From an uncultured Rhodospirillaceae bacterium (GTDB lineage: Bacteria; Pseudomonadota; Alphaproteobacteria; Rhodospirillales; Magnetospirillaceae): a stretch of 64,000 bases of DNA. Positions 7,678-14,255 of the stretch are shown piece after piece. Position numbers and translations under genes: made by a program. The notes beneath the pieces are model-generated. The model ran no database searches and was not told the origin of the DNA. It saw only the letters and a program-made list of their open reading frames with translations. Position 1 is the first letter of the stretch. Every line of letters begins with the position of its first letter. Location of the stretch: the NCBI GenBank assembly GCA_937887565.1, contig CALABS010000011.1, positions 62,001 to 126,000 on the forward strand, in the 5' to 3' direction.

Positions 7678-7928
7678 CGGTATACCTCGTCGCGCTTGGC
7701 GATCTTGTCCACGATCATCTCCCCGGCCTCGTGGTCCAGGCGGTAGACCGCGCGCCAATCGCCCTGGCGAACGCGGAAGCCCGGCTGGTCGGTCAACCGC
7801 TTCGCCCACGGATGTTGGCCCATGGGATCGGCGGCAACCTGCTGAAGTTTCGCCAGCAGACCCGCGCCCTCCTTTCGGGGAGCCTTGGTCAATGCCTTTG
7901 CGGCGGCTGGGGAGAAGATCAGCTTCAT
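7674..7928 (-). CDS. RelE/ParE-superfamily toxin
   Basis: An 84-residue protein, MKLIFSPAAAKALTKAPRKE to the closing IAKRDEVYR, with the compact fold length of RelE/HigB mRNA interferases. The stretch RVRQGDWRAVYRLDHEAGEM is the family's central strand pair with basic residues, and DKIAKRDEVYR matches the usual KRDEVYR C-terminus. In this family such proteins cleave ribosome-bound mRNA and are neutralised by the partner antitoxin. It is first in a two-gene operon and likely autoregulated through the repeats between 7936 and 7988. Confidence 0.87.
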   Translation of the reverse strand: MKLIFSPAAAKALTKAPRKEGAGLLAKLQQVAADPMGQHPWAKRLTDQPGFRVRQGDWRAVYRLDHEAGEMIVDKIAKRDEVYR

Positions 7929-7935
7929 GGCCTAT

Positions 7936-7988
7936 TGTCGCTATTGGAGACAGCCTCGTCAAGGGCGCATTGTCGCTAATGGCGACCA
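7936..7988 (-). promoter_or_regulatory. Two operator-like inverted repeats upstream of the toxin-antitoxin operon
   Basis: TGTCGCTATTGGAGACA at 7936-7952 and TGTCGCTAATGGCGACCA at 7971-7988 share the consensus TGTCGCTAWTGGMGAC, and each is itself an imperfect palindrome. They are spaced about 35 bp apart, centre to centre, immediately before the toxin start. Twin operators are expected for an autorepressing HTH antitoxin. Confidence 0.7.
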
Positions 7989-7996
7989 TTTGCGGG

Positions 7997-8272
7997 TCAC
8001 GCGGCGAAGGCCAGCGCCTCGAACGACCTGGCCGCCTTTTCCGCGTCGTGATGCATCATGACGTTGGCGGCGGCGATCTGCTCCAGGGCTTCGGCGACGG
8101 CATCCATGCGGATGCCGGTCGACCACGGGGTCGCAGCCAGGTGGGCGAAATCGTCGTCGGCGACGCGGGCGCTAAGGGTGCCGAAGGTCGCTCCGGGGGT
8201 CCAGTTGAGCAGATACACCACCTCGTCGTGCCAATGAAGATACGTCTGGGCTTCGTGGGCGTTGCGGGTCAT
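7997..8272 (-). CDS. Small hypothetical protein of the island
   Basis: A 91-residue protein starting MTRNAHEAQTYLHWHDEVVY after a GGAGG ribosome site. It ends AEKAARSFEALAFAA. The sequence is Ala/His-rich and mostly helical with no signal peptide or recognised domain. Its 5' leader is one arm of the 180-bp palindrome at 8274-8453, so its mRNA could begin inside a large hairpin. It is encoded just upstream of the toxin gene on the same strand but with operators in between, so it is probably a separate unit. Confidence 0.5.
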   Translation of the reverse strand: MTRNAHEAQTYLHWHDEVVYLLNWTPGATFGTLSARVADDDFAHLAATPWSTGIRMDAVAEALEQIAAANVMMHHDAEKAARSFEALAFAA

Positions 8273-8273
8273 G

Positions 8274-8453
8274 GGAGCCTCCATCGTCCTTGGTTTCGAT
8301 GGCGGTCCGTCGACAGGGCCGGGCGGACGGAGGCATAGCATTTCGGGGGGACCGCGCCGGCTTGCCGGCGTGGGGGAGCCGAAATGCGTCATTGCCGCCG
8401 GCCGACTGGCCCTGTAGGACCACGGCCACGAAGCCAAGGACGATGGAGGCTCC
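8274..8453. repeat. 180-bp imperfect palindrome
   Basis: The outer 20 bases of the left arm (starting GGAGCCTCCATCGTCCTTGG) recur exactly, inverted, at the right end. Pairing continues inward with short gaps through CAGGGCC, GCATTTCGG/CCGAAATGC and the apex CGCCGG-CTTG-CCGGCG at 8355-8370. The whole would fold into one ~85-bp hairpin in RNA or a cruciform in DNA. No gene is convincing inside it. It resembles a MITE-like or REP-like element, or a large structured leader of the gene ending at 7997. Confidence 0.8.
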
Positions 8454-8552
8454 ACGCACCGTCTGCGGGTGCGCGGTATCGGTGTTGGTGCGTGGGGGAG
8501 GTTGTTTCGCGGTCCATGGACACGGAGCCCGAAACGGGGGGCGGGAAGGCGG

Positions 8553-8669
8553 TTAGAGGGACAGTCCCCGCGCCTGGTCCAGGACGGGCAGCTTGCCCGC
8601 CAAGTGGTGCCGCACCAGGGTGGTCTTGCCGCTTCCATTCGGCCCGGCGATGATCCAGATCTGGTGCAT
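8553..8669 (-). pseudogene. Zeta-toxin-like P-loop kinase, only the first 38 residues
   Basis: The peptide starts MHQIWIIAGPNGSGKTTLVR, a perfect Walker A motif in the setting typical of zeta-toxin-like AAA_33 proteins (W-I-I-A-G-P-N-G-x-G-K-T-T). It continues HHLAGKLPVLDQARGLSL to a TAA, far short of the ~190-250 residues of the family. The start overlaps the stop of the preceding small gene by one base (TGATG), so the pair was an operon. Downstream sequence has no continuation of the kinase in any frame I examined; the 3' part appears replaced by the region that carries the large palindrome. Confidence 0.7.
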
Positions 8670-8914
8670 CACAGATCCCGGATCACCACTTCCCTGTCAT
8701 CCTGGAAATTCACCAGCTGGCGCCGGCCGTCAGGATATTCCTTCACGACGCCATCGGGAAAGCGGTCGTCGCCGAAGTAGATGGCGCGGCCGGCGGCGAT
8801 GTGGCGCTTGGCCTCCTCGCCGGCGTCGCTGGCCAGGGCGCGGGTGAACGCGGCGGCGAACTGGCGGTCGGCCGCCTCGCTCATCGCGCCAAGGGTGTTG
8901 TCGGGCTGTGCCAT
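8669..8914 (-). CDS. Small partner protein of a zeta-toxin-like kinase
   Basis: An 81-residue product beginning MAQPDNTLGAMSEAADRQFA, then ASDAGEEAKRHIAAGRAIYF, and ending KEYPDGRRQLVNFQDDREVV-IRDL. The helical first half and the G-R-x-I-Y-x-G-D...P-D-G-x-x-x-K-E-Y-P-D-G-R pattern are what I recall for the short gene that commonly precedes zeta-toxin-like kinases in alphaproteobacteria. It may be the antitoxin. It is complete although its kinase partner is truncated. The TGATG junction supports coupled translation. Confidence 0.6.
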   Translation of the reverse strand: MAQPDNTLGAMSEAADRQFAAAFTRALASDAGEEAKRHIAAGRAIYFGDDRFPDGVVKEYPDGRRQLVNFQDDREVVIRDL

Positions 8915-8927
8915 GACGGCCTCCAGA

Positions 8928-9485
8928 TCAGCGCTTCCGCCCCTCCAGGAACAGGTCTCCATTAAGCCGTACCCGCACCGGCAATCCAACCCTGATGTCC
9001 GTTGCGGGCAGGCCAACAGCGCCTTCGTAGTCGTGGAGTTGGGCAAGGCAACCCTCGCGCGGGAGAGGCGGACGGATTGGCTCGATCCGCCCCTTGCCCT
9101 CGCGGCCATCGATGCCGGTCACGCAGACGGCCTGGCGGGTGTTTCCGGGCGTGAGGGGGTCGACGACGGCGGAAACCTGGTCCCCTGGAAAGAGGATCGT
9201 GGTGCCATTCGGGCTCATGGGTGAATTGACCACCCGGATCCGCGCCGTCTGGGCCCGGGGGTCGTAGGTGTCGATGATCGCGAAGATGTCCGTCGCCGAC
9301 GTGATGGGCTTCGGCGTCGACGGCGCGGCCGCGAAACGCCGGTACTTCTCGGAGGCGCGCGGGTCGATGTCGCCGGCCTCGGCCTTGCCGGCGACGCCGG
9401 CGGCGAGGGCGGTGCGGGTCGGCGGGAACGGCGCCATCGTCGCCAGGATGGCCATGGTCGGGATGATCGCGGCAAGCGCCATCAT
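8928..9485 (-). CDS. Exported hypothetical protein at the island edge
   Basis: The ATG at 9485 follows a GGAGA ribosome site and starts MMALAAIIPTMAILATMAPF, a signal-peptide or anchor-like segment. The rest of the 185-residue protein is polar. It contains AIIDTYDPRAQTARIRVVNS, FPGDQVSAVVDPL, RQAVCVTGIDGREGKG and a closing VGLPVRVRLNGDLFLEGRKR, which suggests beta strands in a periplasmic domain. No family is recognised. It lies in front of the zeta-partner gene with 13 bp between them. A role in conjugation is possible from location alone. Confidence 0.5.
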   Translation of the reverse strand: MMALAAIIPTMAILATMAPFPPTRTALAAGVAGKAEAGDIDPRASEKYRRFAAAPSTPKPITSATDIFAIIDTYDPRAQTARIRVVNSPMSPNGTTILFPGDQVSAVVDPLTPGNTRQAVCVTGIDGREGKGRIEPIRPPLPREGCLAQLHDYEGAVGLPATDIRVGLPVRVRLNGDLFLEGRKR

Positions 9486-9593
9486 GACTTTTCTCCGCTT
9501 GGGATTGTGGCGGTCAACTTCAGTTCCCGTTGACACCGCCCGGCACCGTAGAAAGGAGGTCGCTACACGCAGCCTTTCTACGGCACGCAAACA

Positions 9594-9624
9594 GGTCGCT
9601 AATCCTTGGATTGGCGGCCTTTTT
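9594..9624 (+). terminator. Intrinsic terminator, with an upstream CCGTAGAAAGG inverted repeat
   Basis: GGTCGCTAATCC pairs with GGATTGGCGGCC (two wobbles) around a TT loop and runs into TTTTT. Upstream, CCGTAGAAAGG (9546-9556) and CCTTTCTACGG (9573-9583) form a perfect 11-bp inverted repeat. No plus-strand gene precedes them, so either a small RNA ends here or these are remnants of the island boundary. Confidence 0.55.
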
Positions 9625-9727
9625 GTTATGTCATCGGGGGTTCCACGCCTCTCTGCACGCAAGCGTGACCTTGCGCTCCACCGTGGGCTGCGTTATACAC
9701 AGCCCACGGATTCGGCGGGGTAAAATC

Positions 9728-9803
9728 TGGTGGAGCTGAGGGGAATCGAACCCCTGACCTCCGCAGTGCGATTGCGGCGCTCTCCCATCTGAGCTACAGC
9801 CCC
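9728..9803 (-). tRNA. tRNA-Ala (anticodon CGC)
   Basis: On the minus strand the sequence begins GGGGCTGTAGCTCAGATGGG and ends with the T-arm GGTTCGAATCC and an encoded CCA. The acceptor arm GGGGCTG pairs with CAGCTCC. The anticodon stem CCGCA/TGCGG holds the loop ATCGCAC, giving anticodon CGC for the Ala codon GCG. Its 3' end faces the accessory island, the orientation in which tRNA genes serve as integration sites, but I found no second copy of the 3' end on the far side. Confidence 0.96.
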
Positions 9804-9962
9804 AGGAGGCGCCGATAATGGTGAAACGCCCCCGCCCTGTCAAGCGGCGCCTTCGGCCATTTCGCGGCGTCCCGAAAGGCCCGGCCGGGCGTCCTCCCCT
9901 TGCGCGCGGGGGCGCCTGCGGCTAGGGTTGCGGCGCGAACTTCCCAGTCCGAGGCCTGCCCG

Positions 9963-10262
9963 ATGGAGATCATCCTCGTCCCCCTGCTGACGGTCATCTA
10001 CTACGCGCTCGACATCTATATGTGGGTCGTGCTGGCGATGGTCATCTTCAGCTGGCTGCTCGCCTTCGGGGTGGTCAACACCTACAACCGCGCCGTCCGC
10101 GTCATCGGCGACGTGCTGCACCGGCTGACCGAGCCGGCACTGGCCCCCATCCGCCGGGTGCTGCCCGATTTCGGCTCCGTCGACCTGTCGCCCATCGCGC
10201 TGTGGCTGATCGTCATCTTCGCCCAGATGGTGGTGGCCAACCTGATCGCCGCGGTTCGTTGA
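9963..10262 (+). CDS. YggT family membrane protein
   Basis: A 99-residue protein with two hydrophobic stretches (VPLLTVIYYALDIYMWVVLA and LSPIALWLIVIFAQMVVANL). The loop NRAVRVIGDVLHRLTEPALA, followed by PIRRVLP, contains the YggT signature T-E-P-x-L-x-P-I-R. Members are small inner-membrane proteins linked to division or osmotic stability in some bacteria. The gene overlaps the DUF167 gene, matching the yggT-yggU pairing seen widely. Confidence 0.9.
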   Translation: MEIILVPLLTVIYYALDIYMWVVLAMVIFSWLLAFGVVNTYNRAVRVIGDVLHRLTEPALAPIRRVLPDFGSVDLSPIALWLIVIFAQMVVANLIAAVR

Positions 10263-10585
10263 CGGCGCCGGGGCCGTTCACGCCCATCCCCGGCGGGATT
10301 CGGGTGGCGGTGCGGATCACCCCCAAGGCGTCGCGCGACCGCGTCGAGGGGCCGGTCCCCGAGGCCGACGGCGGCCGGGTGCTGAAGGTGTCGGTGACCG
10401 CCGTGCCCGAGGACGGCAAGGCGAACGCCGCGCTGATCAAGTTGTTGTCGAAGGAATGGCGGGTCCCCAAATCCGCCATCGACATCGTCCAGGGCGCCAC
10501 CGACCGGCGCAAGGTTCTCTTCATCTCCGGCGACGCCGACGAGCTTGGGCGCCGCCTCGATCAATGGATGGCGACAAGACCATGA
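10259..10585 (+). CDS. DUF167/YggU family protein
   Basis: The best start is TTG at 10259, overlapping the TGA of yggT; GTG 10304 is an alternative. The product has the family's core VAVRITPKASRDRVEG, VLKVSVTAVPEDGKANAALI and DIVQGATDRRKVLFISGD. DUF167 is a small alpha/beta fold of unknown biochemical role. The stop overlaps the folD start by 4 bp (ATGA), so yggT, this gene and folD form one transcription unit. Confidence 0.88.
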   Translation: MTAPGPFTPIPGGIRVAVRITPKASRDRVEGPVPEADGGRVLKVSVTAVPEDGKANAALIKLLSKEWRVPKSAIDIVQGATDRRKVLFISGDADELGRRLDQWMATRP

Positions 10586-11481
10586 GCGAAGCCAAGATCA
10601 TCGACGGCAACCAGTTCTCGGCCGGCCTGCGCGACGAGATCACCGCGCGGGTCCACGAGATCCGCGACTTCCACCACGTCACCCCGGGCCTGGCGGTGGT
10701 GCTGGTGGGCAGCGACCCGGCCAGCCAGGTCTACGTGCGCAACAAGAACAAACGCGCCGCCGAATGCGGCATGAAGTCGTTCGAGCACATCCTGCCCGCC
10801 GACACCTCCGAGCATCACCTGCTCAACCTGATCGAGGGCCTGAACGACGACCCCGCCGTCCACGGCATCCTGGTGCAATTGCCGCTGCCCCGCCATATCG
10901 ATGCCCAGAAGGTCATCGAGGCCATCCGCGCCGACAAGGACGTGGACGGTTTCCATCCCTGGAACGTGGGCAAACTGGCGTCGGGCGGCATCGGCCTGAT
11001 TCCGTGCACGCCGCTGGGCTCGCTGATGCTGCTGCGCGACCATCTCGGCCCCTTGACCGGCCTCAAGGCCGTCGTCATCGGACGGTCCAATATCGTCGGC
11101 AAGCCCATGGCCCATCTTCTCATCCGCGAGAGCTGCACCGTGACCGTCGCCCATTCCCAGACCAAGGACCTGCCGGCCGAGGTGCGCCAGGCCGACATCG
11201 TGGTCGCGGCGGTGGGCAAGCCCGAGATGGTGCGCGGCGACTGGATCAAGCCGGGCGCCACCGTCATCGACGTGGGCATCAACCGCGTCACCAGGCCCGA
11301 CGGCACCAGCAAGCTGGTCGGCGACGTCCGCTTCGACGAGGCGGTCAAGGTGGCCGGCGCCATCACCCCGGTGCCGGGCGGCGTCGGGCCGATGACCATC
11401 GCCTGCCTGCTCAGGAACACCCTGACGGCGGCCGCCCGTCTCCACCGCCTCGACATCCCCGAGGCGGAGCCCTGGGCCTGA
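10582..11481 (+). CDS. folD: Bifunctional methylenetetrahydrofolate dehydrogenase/cyclohydrolase
   Basis: FolD oxidises 5,10-methylene-THF with NADP and hydrolyses the product to 10-formyl-THF in the cytosol. The 299-residue protein shows YVRNKNKRAAECGM with the catalytic Lys region, GILVQLPLPRHI, DVDGFHPWNVGKL, the nucleotide-binding GRSNIVGKPMAHLL, and PVPGGVGPMT near the end. Length and motifs are complete. It is the last gene of the yggT operon, entered by an ATGA overlap. Confidence 0.96.
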   Translation: MSEAKIIDGNQFSAGLRDEITARVHEIRDFHHVTPGLAVVLVGSDPASQVYVRNKNKRAAECGMKSFEHILPADTSEHHLLNLIEGLNDDPAVHGILVQLPLPRHIDAQKVIEAIRADKDVDGFHPWNVGKLASGGIGLIPCTPLGSLMLLRDHLGPLTGLKAVVIGRSNIVGKPMAHLLIRESCTVTVAHSQTKDLPAEVRQADIVVAAVGKPEMVRGDWIKPGATVIDVGINRVTRPDGTSKLVGDVRFDEAVKVAGAITPVPGGVGPMTIACLLRNTLTAAARLHRLDIPEAEPWA

Positions 11482-11524
11482 TCGCATGCGGCCGCGCGCA
11501 TGTGTTCCAGCCGCCATTGAGGCG

Positions 11525-11561
11525 GCGGCCAAGCGAGCGGAGCGAGCGCCCGGCGAGGGCA
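11525..11561 (+). repeat. 37-bp intergenic repeat, copy A
   Basis: The core starts GCGGCCAAGC and ends CGCCCGGCGAGGGCA. The middle is GAGCGGAGCGAG. It matches copies at 39925-39961 (inverted) and 62947-62983 at both ends but differs in the centre, where the others carry the hairpin CCGCC-GGA-GGCGG. It sits directly before the nnrU start. Confidence 0.75.
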
Positions 11562-11568
11562 TGCCAAT

Positions 11569-12234
11569 ATGACCGGGACGGTCTGGCATCTGGCGGCGGC
11601 CGTCCTGGTGTTCCTGGTCAGCCACAGCCTGACCAACCTGAAGGCGGTGCGCCGGCCCGTCGAGGCGGCGGTCGGCCCGCGGGGCTTCATCCTCGGCTAT
11701 TCGGCGCTGTCGCTGCTGCTGTTGTGGTGGATCATCCGCGCCTACCAGGAGGCGCCGTCGGTGGTCCTGTGGGCGCAGGAACCATGGATGCGGTGGGCGC
11801 CGTCGGCGGCCATGGCGGTGGCCTCGGTGCTGGTCGCCGCCGGCATGACTACCCCCAACCCGTTTTCCATCGGCCCCGGCGGCAAGGGATACGATCCGGC
11901 GCGGCCCGGCATCCTGCGCCTGACCCGCCATCCGGTGCTGTGGGGGCTGGCGCTGTGGGCCGGCGGCCATGTGGTGCCCAACGGCGACGCCGCCGCGCTG
12001 ATGGTGTTTGCGCCCTTGCTGGCCCTCGCCCTGGCCGGCCCCCGCCTGCTGGACGCCAAGCGCAGGCGAAGCCTGGGGTCGGCGCGGTGGGCCGAGATGG
12101 CGGAACGAACCGCCCGTCCCACCCTCGCCCTGCTGCCCGAGATGGGCTGGGGACGGCTGCTGGCCGGCGCCGCGCTGTTCGCCCTGCTGCTCACCCTGCA
12201 CGAACCGGTGATCGGAATCAGCCCGGTTCCCTGA
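11569..12234 (+). CDS. NnrU family membrane protein
   Basis: A 221-residue membrane protein with about six hydrophobic helices, starting TVWHLAAAVLVFLVSHSLTN. The NnrU signature is visible: early SHS, GYSALSLLLLWWI, and FSIGPGGKGYDPARPGILRL followed by TRHPVLWGLALWA, the pattern shared with isoprenylcysteine methyltransferase-like folds. NnrU is linked to nitric oxide and denitrification in Rhodobacter, but many homologues have no known substrate. It converges with and overlaps the PfkB-like gene by 17 bp at the 3' ends. Confidence 0.85.
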   Translation: MTGTVWHLAAAVLVFLVSHSLTNLKAVRRPVEAAVGPRGFILGYSALSLLLLWWIIRAYQEAPSVVLWAQEPWMRWAPSAAMAVASVLVAAGMTTPNPFSIGPGGKGYDPARPGILRLTRHPVLWGLALWAGGHVVPNGDAAALMVFAPLLALALAGPRLLDAKRRRSLGSARWAEMAERTARPTLALLPEMGWGRLLAGAALFALLLTLHEPVIGISPVP

Positions 12235-14155
12235 CCGCGCCCGCCTGCCCCCGGAACACCCCGGCCAGCAAGGCATCGAGGCGCAGGATCAATTGCTCGG
12301 TCATTTCCTGGTGGAATTCCTCCAGCGTGGCGGCGCGGGCGCGGGAAAAGCGGTATTGCGGCCCCATGTGCTCGACCACGTAGTCACGCAGCGACTGGCG
12401 CACGATCTCCTGGCCCTGCTCGGCGGTGACGCCCCATTCGCGGGCGTGCCAGGCGATGCGCTGGTCGATGTCCTCGGTGGCGAAGTGCCAGAACTTGATG
12501 TCCTCGAACAGCTCGGCGAAGTCCTCGGACGACATCACCTCCAGTGCCTCCAGCAGGGTGGCGCGCAGCAGCGACACCCCCTCGTGACCCGCCAGGTCAT
12601 CGCGCCGCACCGCGTGCGGATGCTCGCATTCCAGGGTGCCCAGTTCCTTGGCGAAGGCGCCTTGGTCGGCGAGGCGCGCCATCTGCGCCGCGTCCACATG
12701 GGTCAGGCCGGCGACGCCCTTGGCCGCCGGATGGGTGCTGTGGCGGGCGACGATGCGCACCAATGGCGCCGAGGCGTATTCGCCCGAGCGCATCAGCGCC
12801 GCCAGCCGCCCGATGGCGGCGCCGGCGCCGGTGACGTGGGGTTGGGTGGGATCGGCCGGATCGCCGCCGACCAGCAGCACCAGCACGCGGCGGCGCGGCC
12901 CGCGCGGCGCCACCTCGGCCGGGCGGATCTGGCAGCGGGTGCGGTCGAAGGTCTCGTGGCGGCTGACCAGCGGCCCGGCGTCGTGGGCGCGGGACCAGGC
13001 ATATTCGACGAAGCCCAGGTCCTTGGCGGTCAGGTTGGGACGGCGGCGTTGATAGACGATGCCGGCGACGTAATGGGCGAAATTGGCCGCCTGGTTCAGC
13101 TTGAAGCGGTCGGGATCGGCCAGGAAGCAGGCGGCCACGGCGGCGGCGAAGGAATCGCCGCAGCCGGTGTCCTCGCGCACCGCCGGGTCCACCTCGACGA
13201 TGTTGCCGTGGATCAGCGGCGAATAGACGAACTCGACCCGGCCGCCGCGCGCCTTGCGGGCCAGGCTGGCGCCGTTGGCGCCGTCGGTGATGACCACGTT
13301 GGCCGCCCCCAGCTCCAGCGCCCGGCGGCTGATCTCGCGCGCCACCATCTTGCGCAGCTCGGTGGCGTGGCGGTGGCGGCGCCTGAGCGGCTCGAAGCCG
13401 AAGAAGCCGCAGGCCTCGGCCAGGTTCAGGCTGACCACGTCGACAACGCCCAGGAAGTCGCGGTACTGGGTGAACAGGCGCTTGAGCTGGTTGCCGCCCA
13501 CCAGCCAGAACACCCTGAGCCCCGGCTGGCGCAGCTTGCGACGGCGCAGATGGTCGAACTTGGGGCTGTCGGGGGGCTCCTGGCCGACGAACACCACCGC
13601 GTCGCGGTCGCCGTAGAAGGCGGTCTCCGCCGCCCACGGGTCGAGCGCGGCGCGGTCCCAGGCCGGCCCCTTCTCGGTCAGGATCAGCTTGTCGAAGCCG
13701 TCGTCGCGCAGCACCAGCGAGGTGCGCGACCGCCCCGGCACGGCGGTGCCGGGAAACTCGGCGGCGGTGTCCTGCCACGACAGGTGCTCGATGGGCGGCA
13801 CCGGCCGGTCCTCGCCGATCACCCGCAGGATGATGTCCAGATCCTTGGCCAGGTTGCACAACCCGCCGCCGGGGGTGGACAGATAGCCGCCCACCGCCGG
13901 GTCGGGAATGTCGAGGGCACCGTCGGCCAGATGCACCCGGGTCGCGCCGTCCCGGCGCTCGATGGCCTCCACCGCCACCTTGGTGCCGTCTGGCGCCGTC
14001 CGCCGCAACCGCTCCAGCTCGGGGCGCAGGCCCGGGTCCACCCGCTCGGCGAACAGGTCCAAGGTCTGCGAGCGCAACAGCGAGATCGCCACCACCTCGG
14101 GCCGGCGGTTGAGCAGTCCGATCGCGCGGGCGCGGTCATCCGAGTCCCGGTGCAT
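12218..14155 (-). CDS. PfkB-like sugar kinase fused to a ~245-residue C-terminal domain
   Basis: A 645-residue protein. Residues ~50-395 read as a ribokinase-type kinase. GGYLSTPGGGLCNLAKDLDI resembles the N-terminal GG substrate motif, DVVSLNLAEACGFFG the N-x-x-E motif, ANVVITDGANGASLARKARG the G-x-x-G strand, and VREDTGCGDSFAAAVAACFL the anion-hole/catalytic motif, with Cys where GAGD is usual. The C-terminal part (~400-645) starts a new alpha/beta domain (RRRVLVLLVGGDPAD) and ends in long helices; I do not recognise it. The gene is single and next to pdxY, another ribokinase-superfamily member, in the same direction. The substrate is unknown; nucleoside or sugar are the likely classes. Confidence 0.7.
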   Translation of the reverse strand: MHRDSDDRARAIGLLNRRPEVVAISLLRSQTLDLFAERVDPGLRPELERLRRTAPDGTKVAVEAIERRDGATRVHLADGALDIPDPAVGGYLSTPGGGLCNLAKDLDIILRVIGEDRPVPPIEHLSWQDTAAEFPGTAVPGRSRTSLVLRDDGFDKLILTEKGPAWDRAALDPWAAETAFYGDRDAVVFVGQEPPDSPKFDHLRRRKLRQPGLRVFWLVGGNQLKRLFTQYRDFLGVVDVVSLNLAEACGFFGFEPLRRRHRHATELRKMVAREISRRALELGAANVVITDGANGASLARKARGGRVEFVYSPLIHGNIVEVDPAVREDTGCGDSFAAAVAACFLADPDRFKLNQAANFAHYVAGIVYQRRRPNLTAKDLGFVEYAWSRAHDAGPLVSRHETFDRTRCQIRPAEVAPRGPRRRVLVLLVGGDPADPTQPHVTGAGAAIGRLAALMRSGEYASAPLVRIVARHSTHPAAKGVAGLTHVDAAQMARLADQGAFAKELGTLECEHPHAVRRDDLAGHEGVSLLRATLLEALEVMSSEDFAELFEDIKFWHFATEDIDQRIAWHAREWGVTAEQGQEIVRQSLRDYVVEHMGPQYRFSRARAATLEEFHQEMTEQLILRLDALLAGVFRGQAGAVREPG

Positions 14156-14255
14156 GGCCGACCTCTCAGGAATGCTTCTAAATTAGATATTGATAATACA
14201 GCATTCCCGCGCCGGATACGCCACCCAGCCGGGGCGGCAAGCCCCGCCCGTTCCG

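Noticed and set aside
2351..9727. Intact integrative and conjugative element
   Set aside because: No integrase, no complete T4SS gene, truncated relaxase, and no second att copy of the tRNA 3' end was found.
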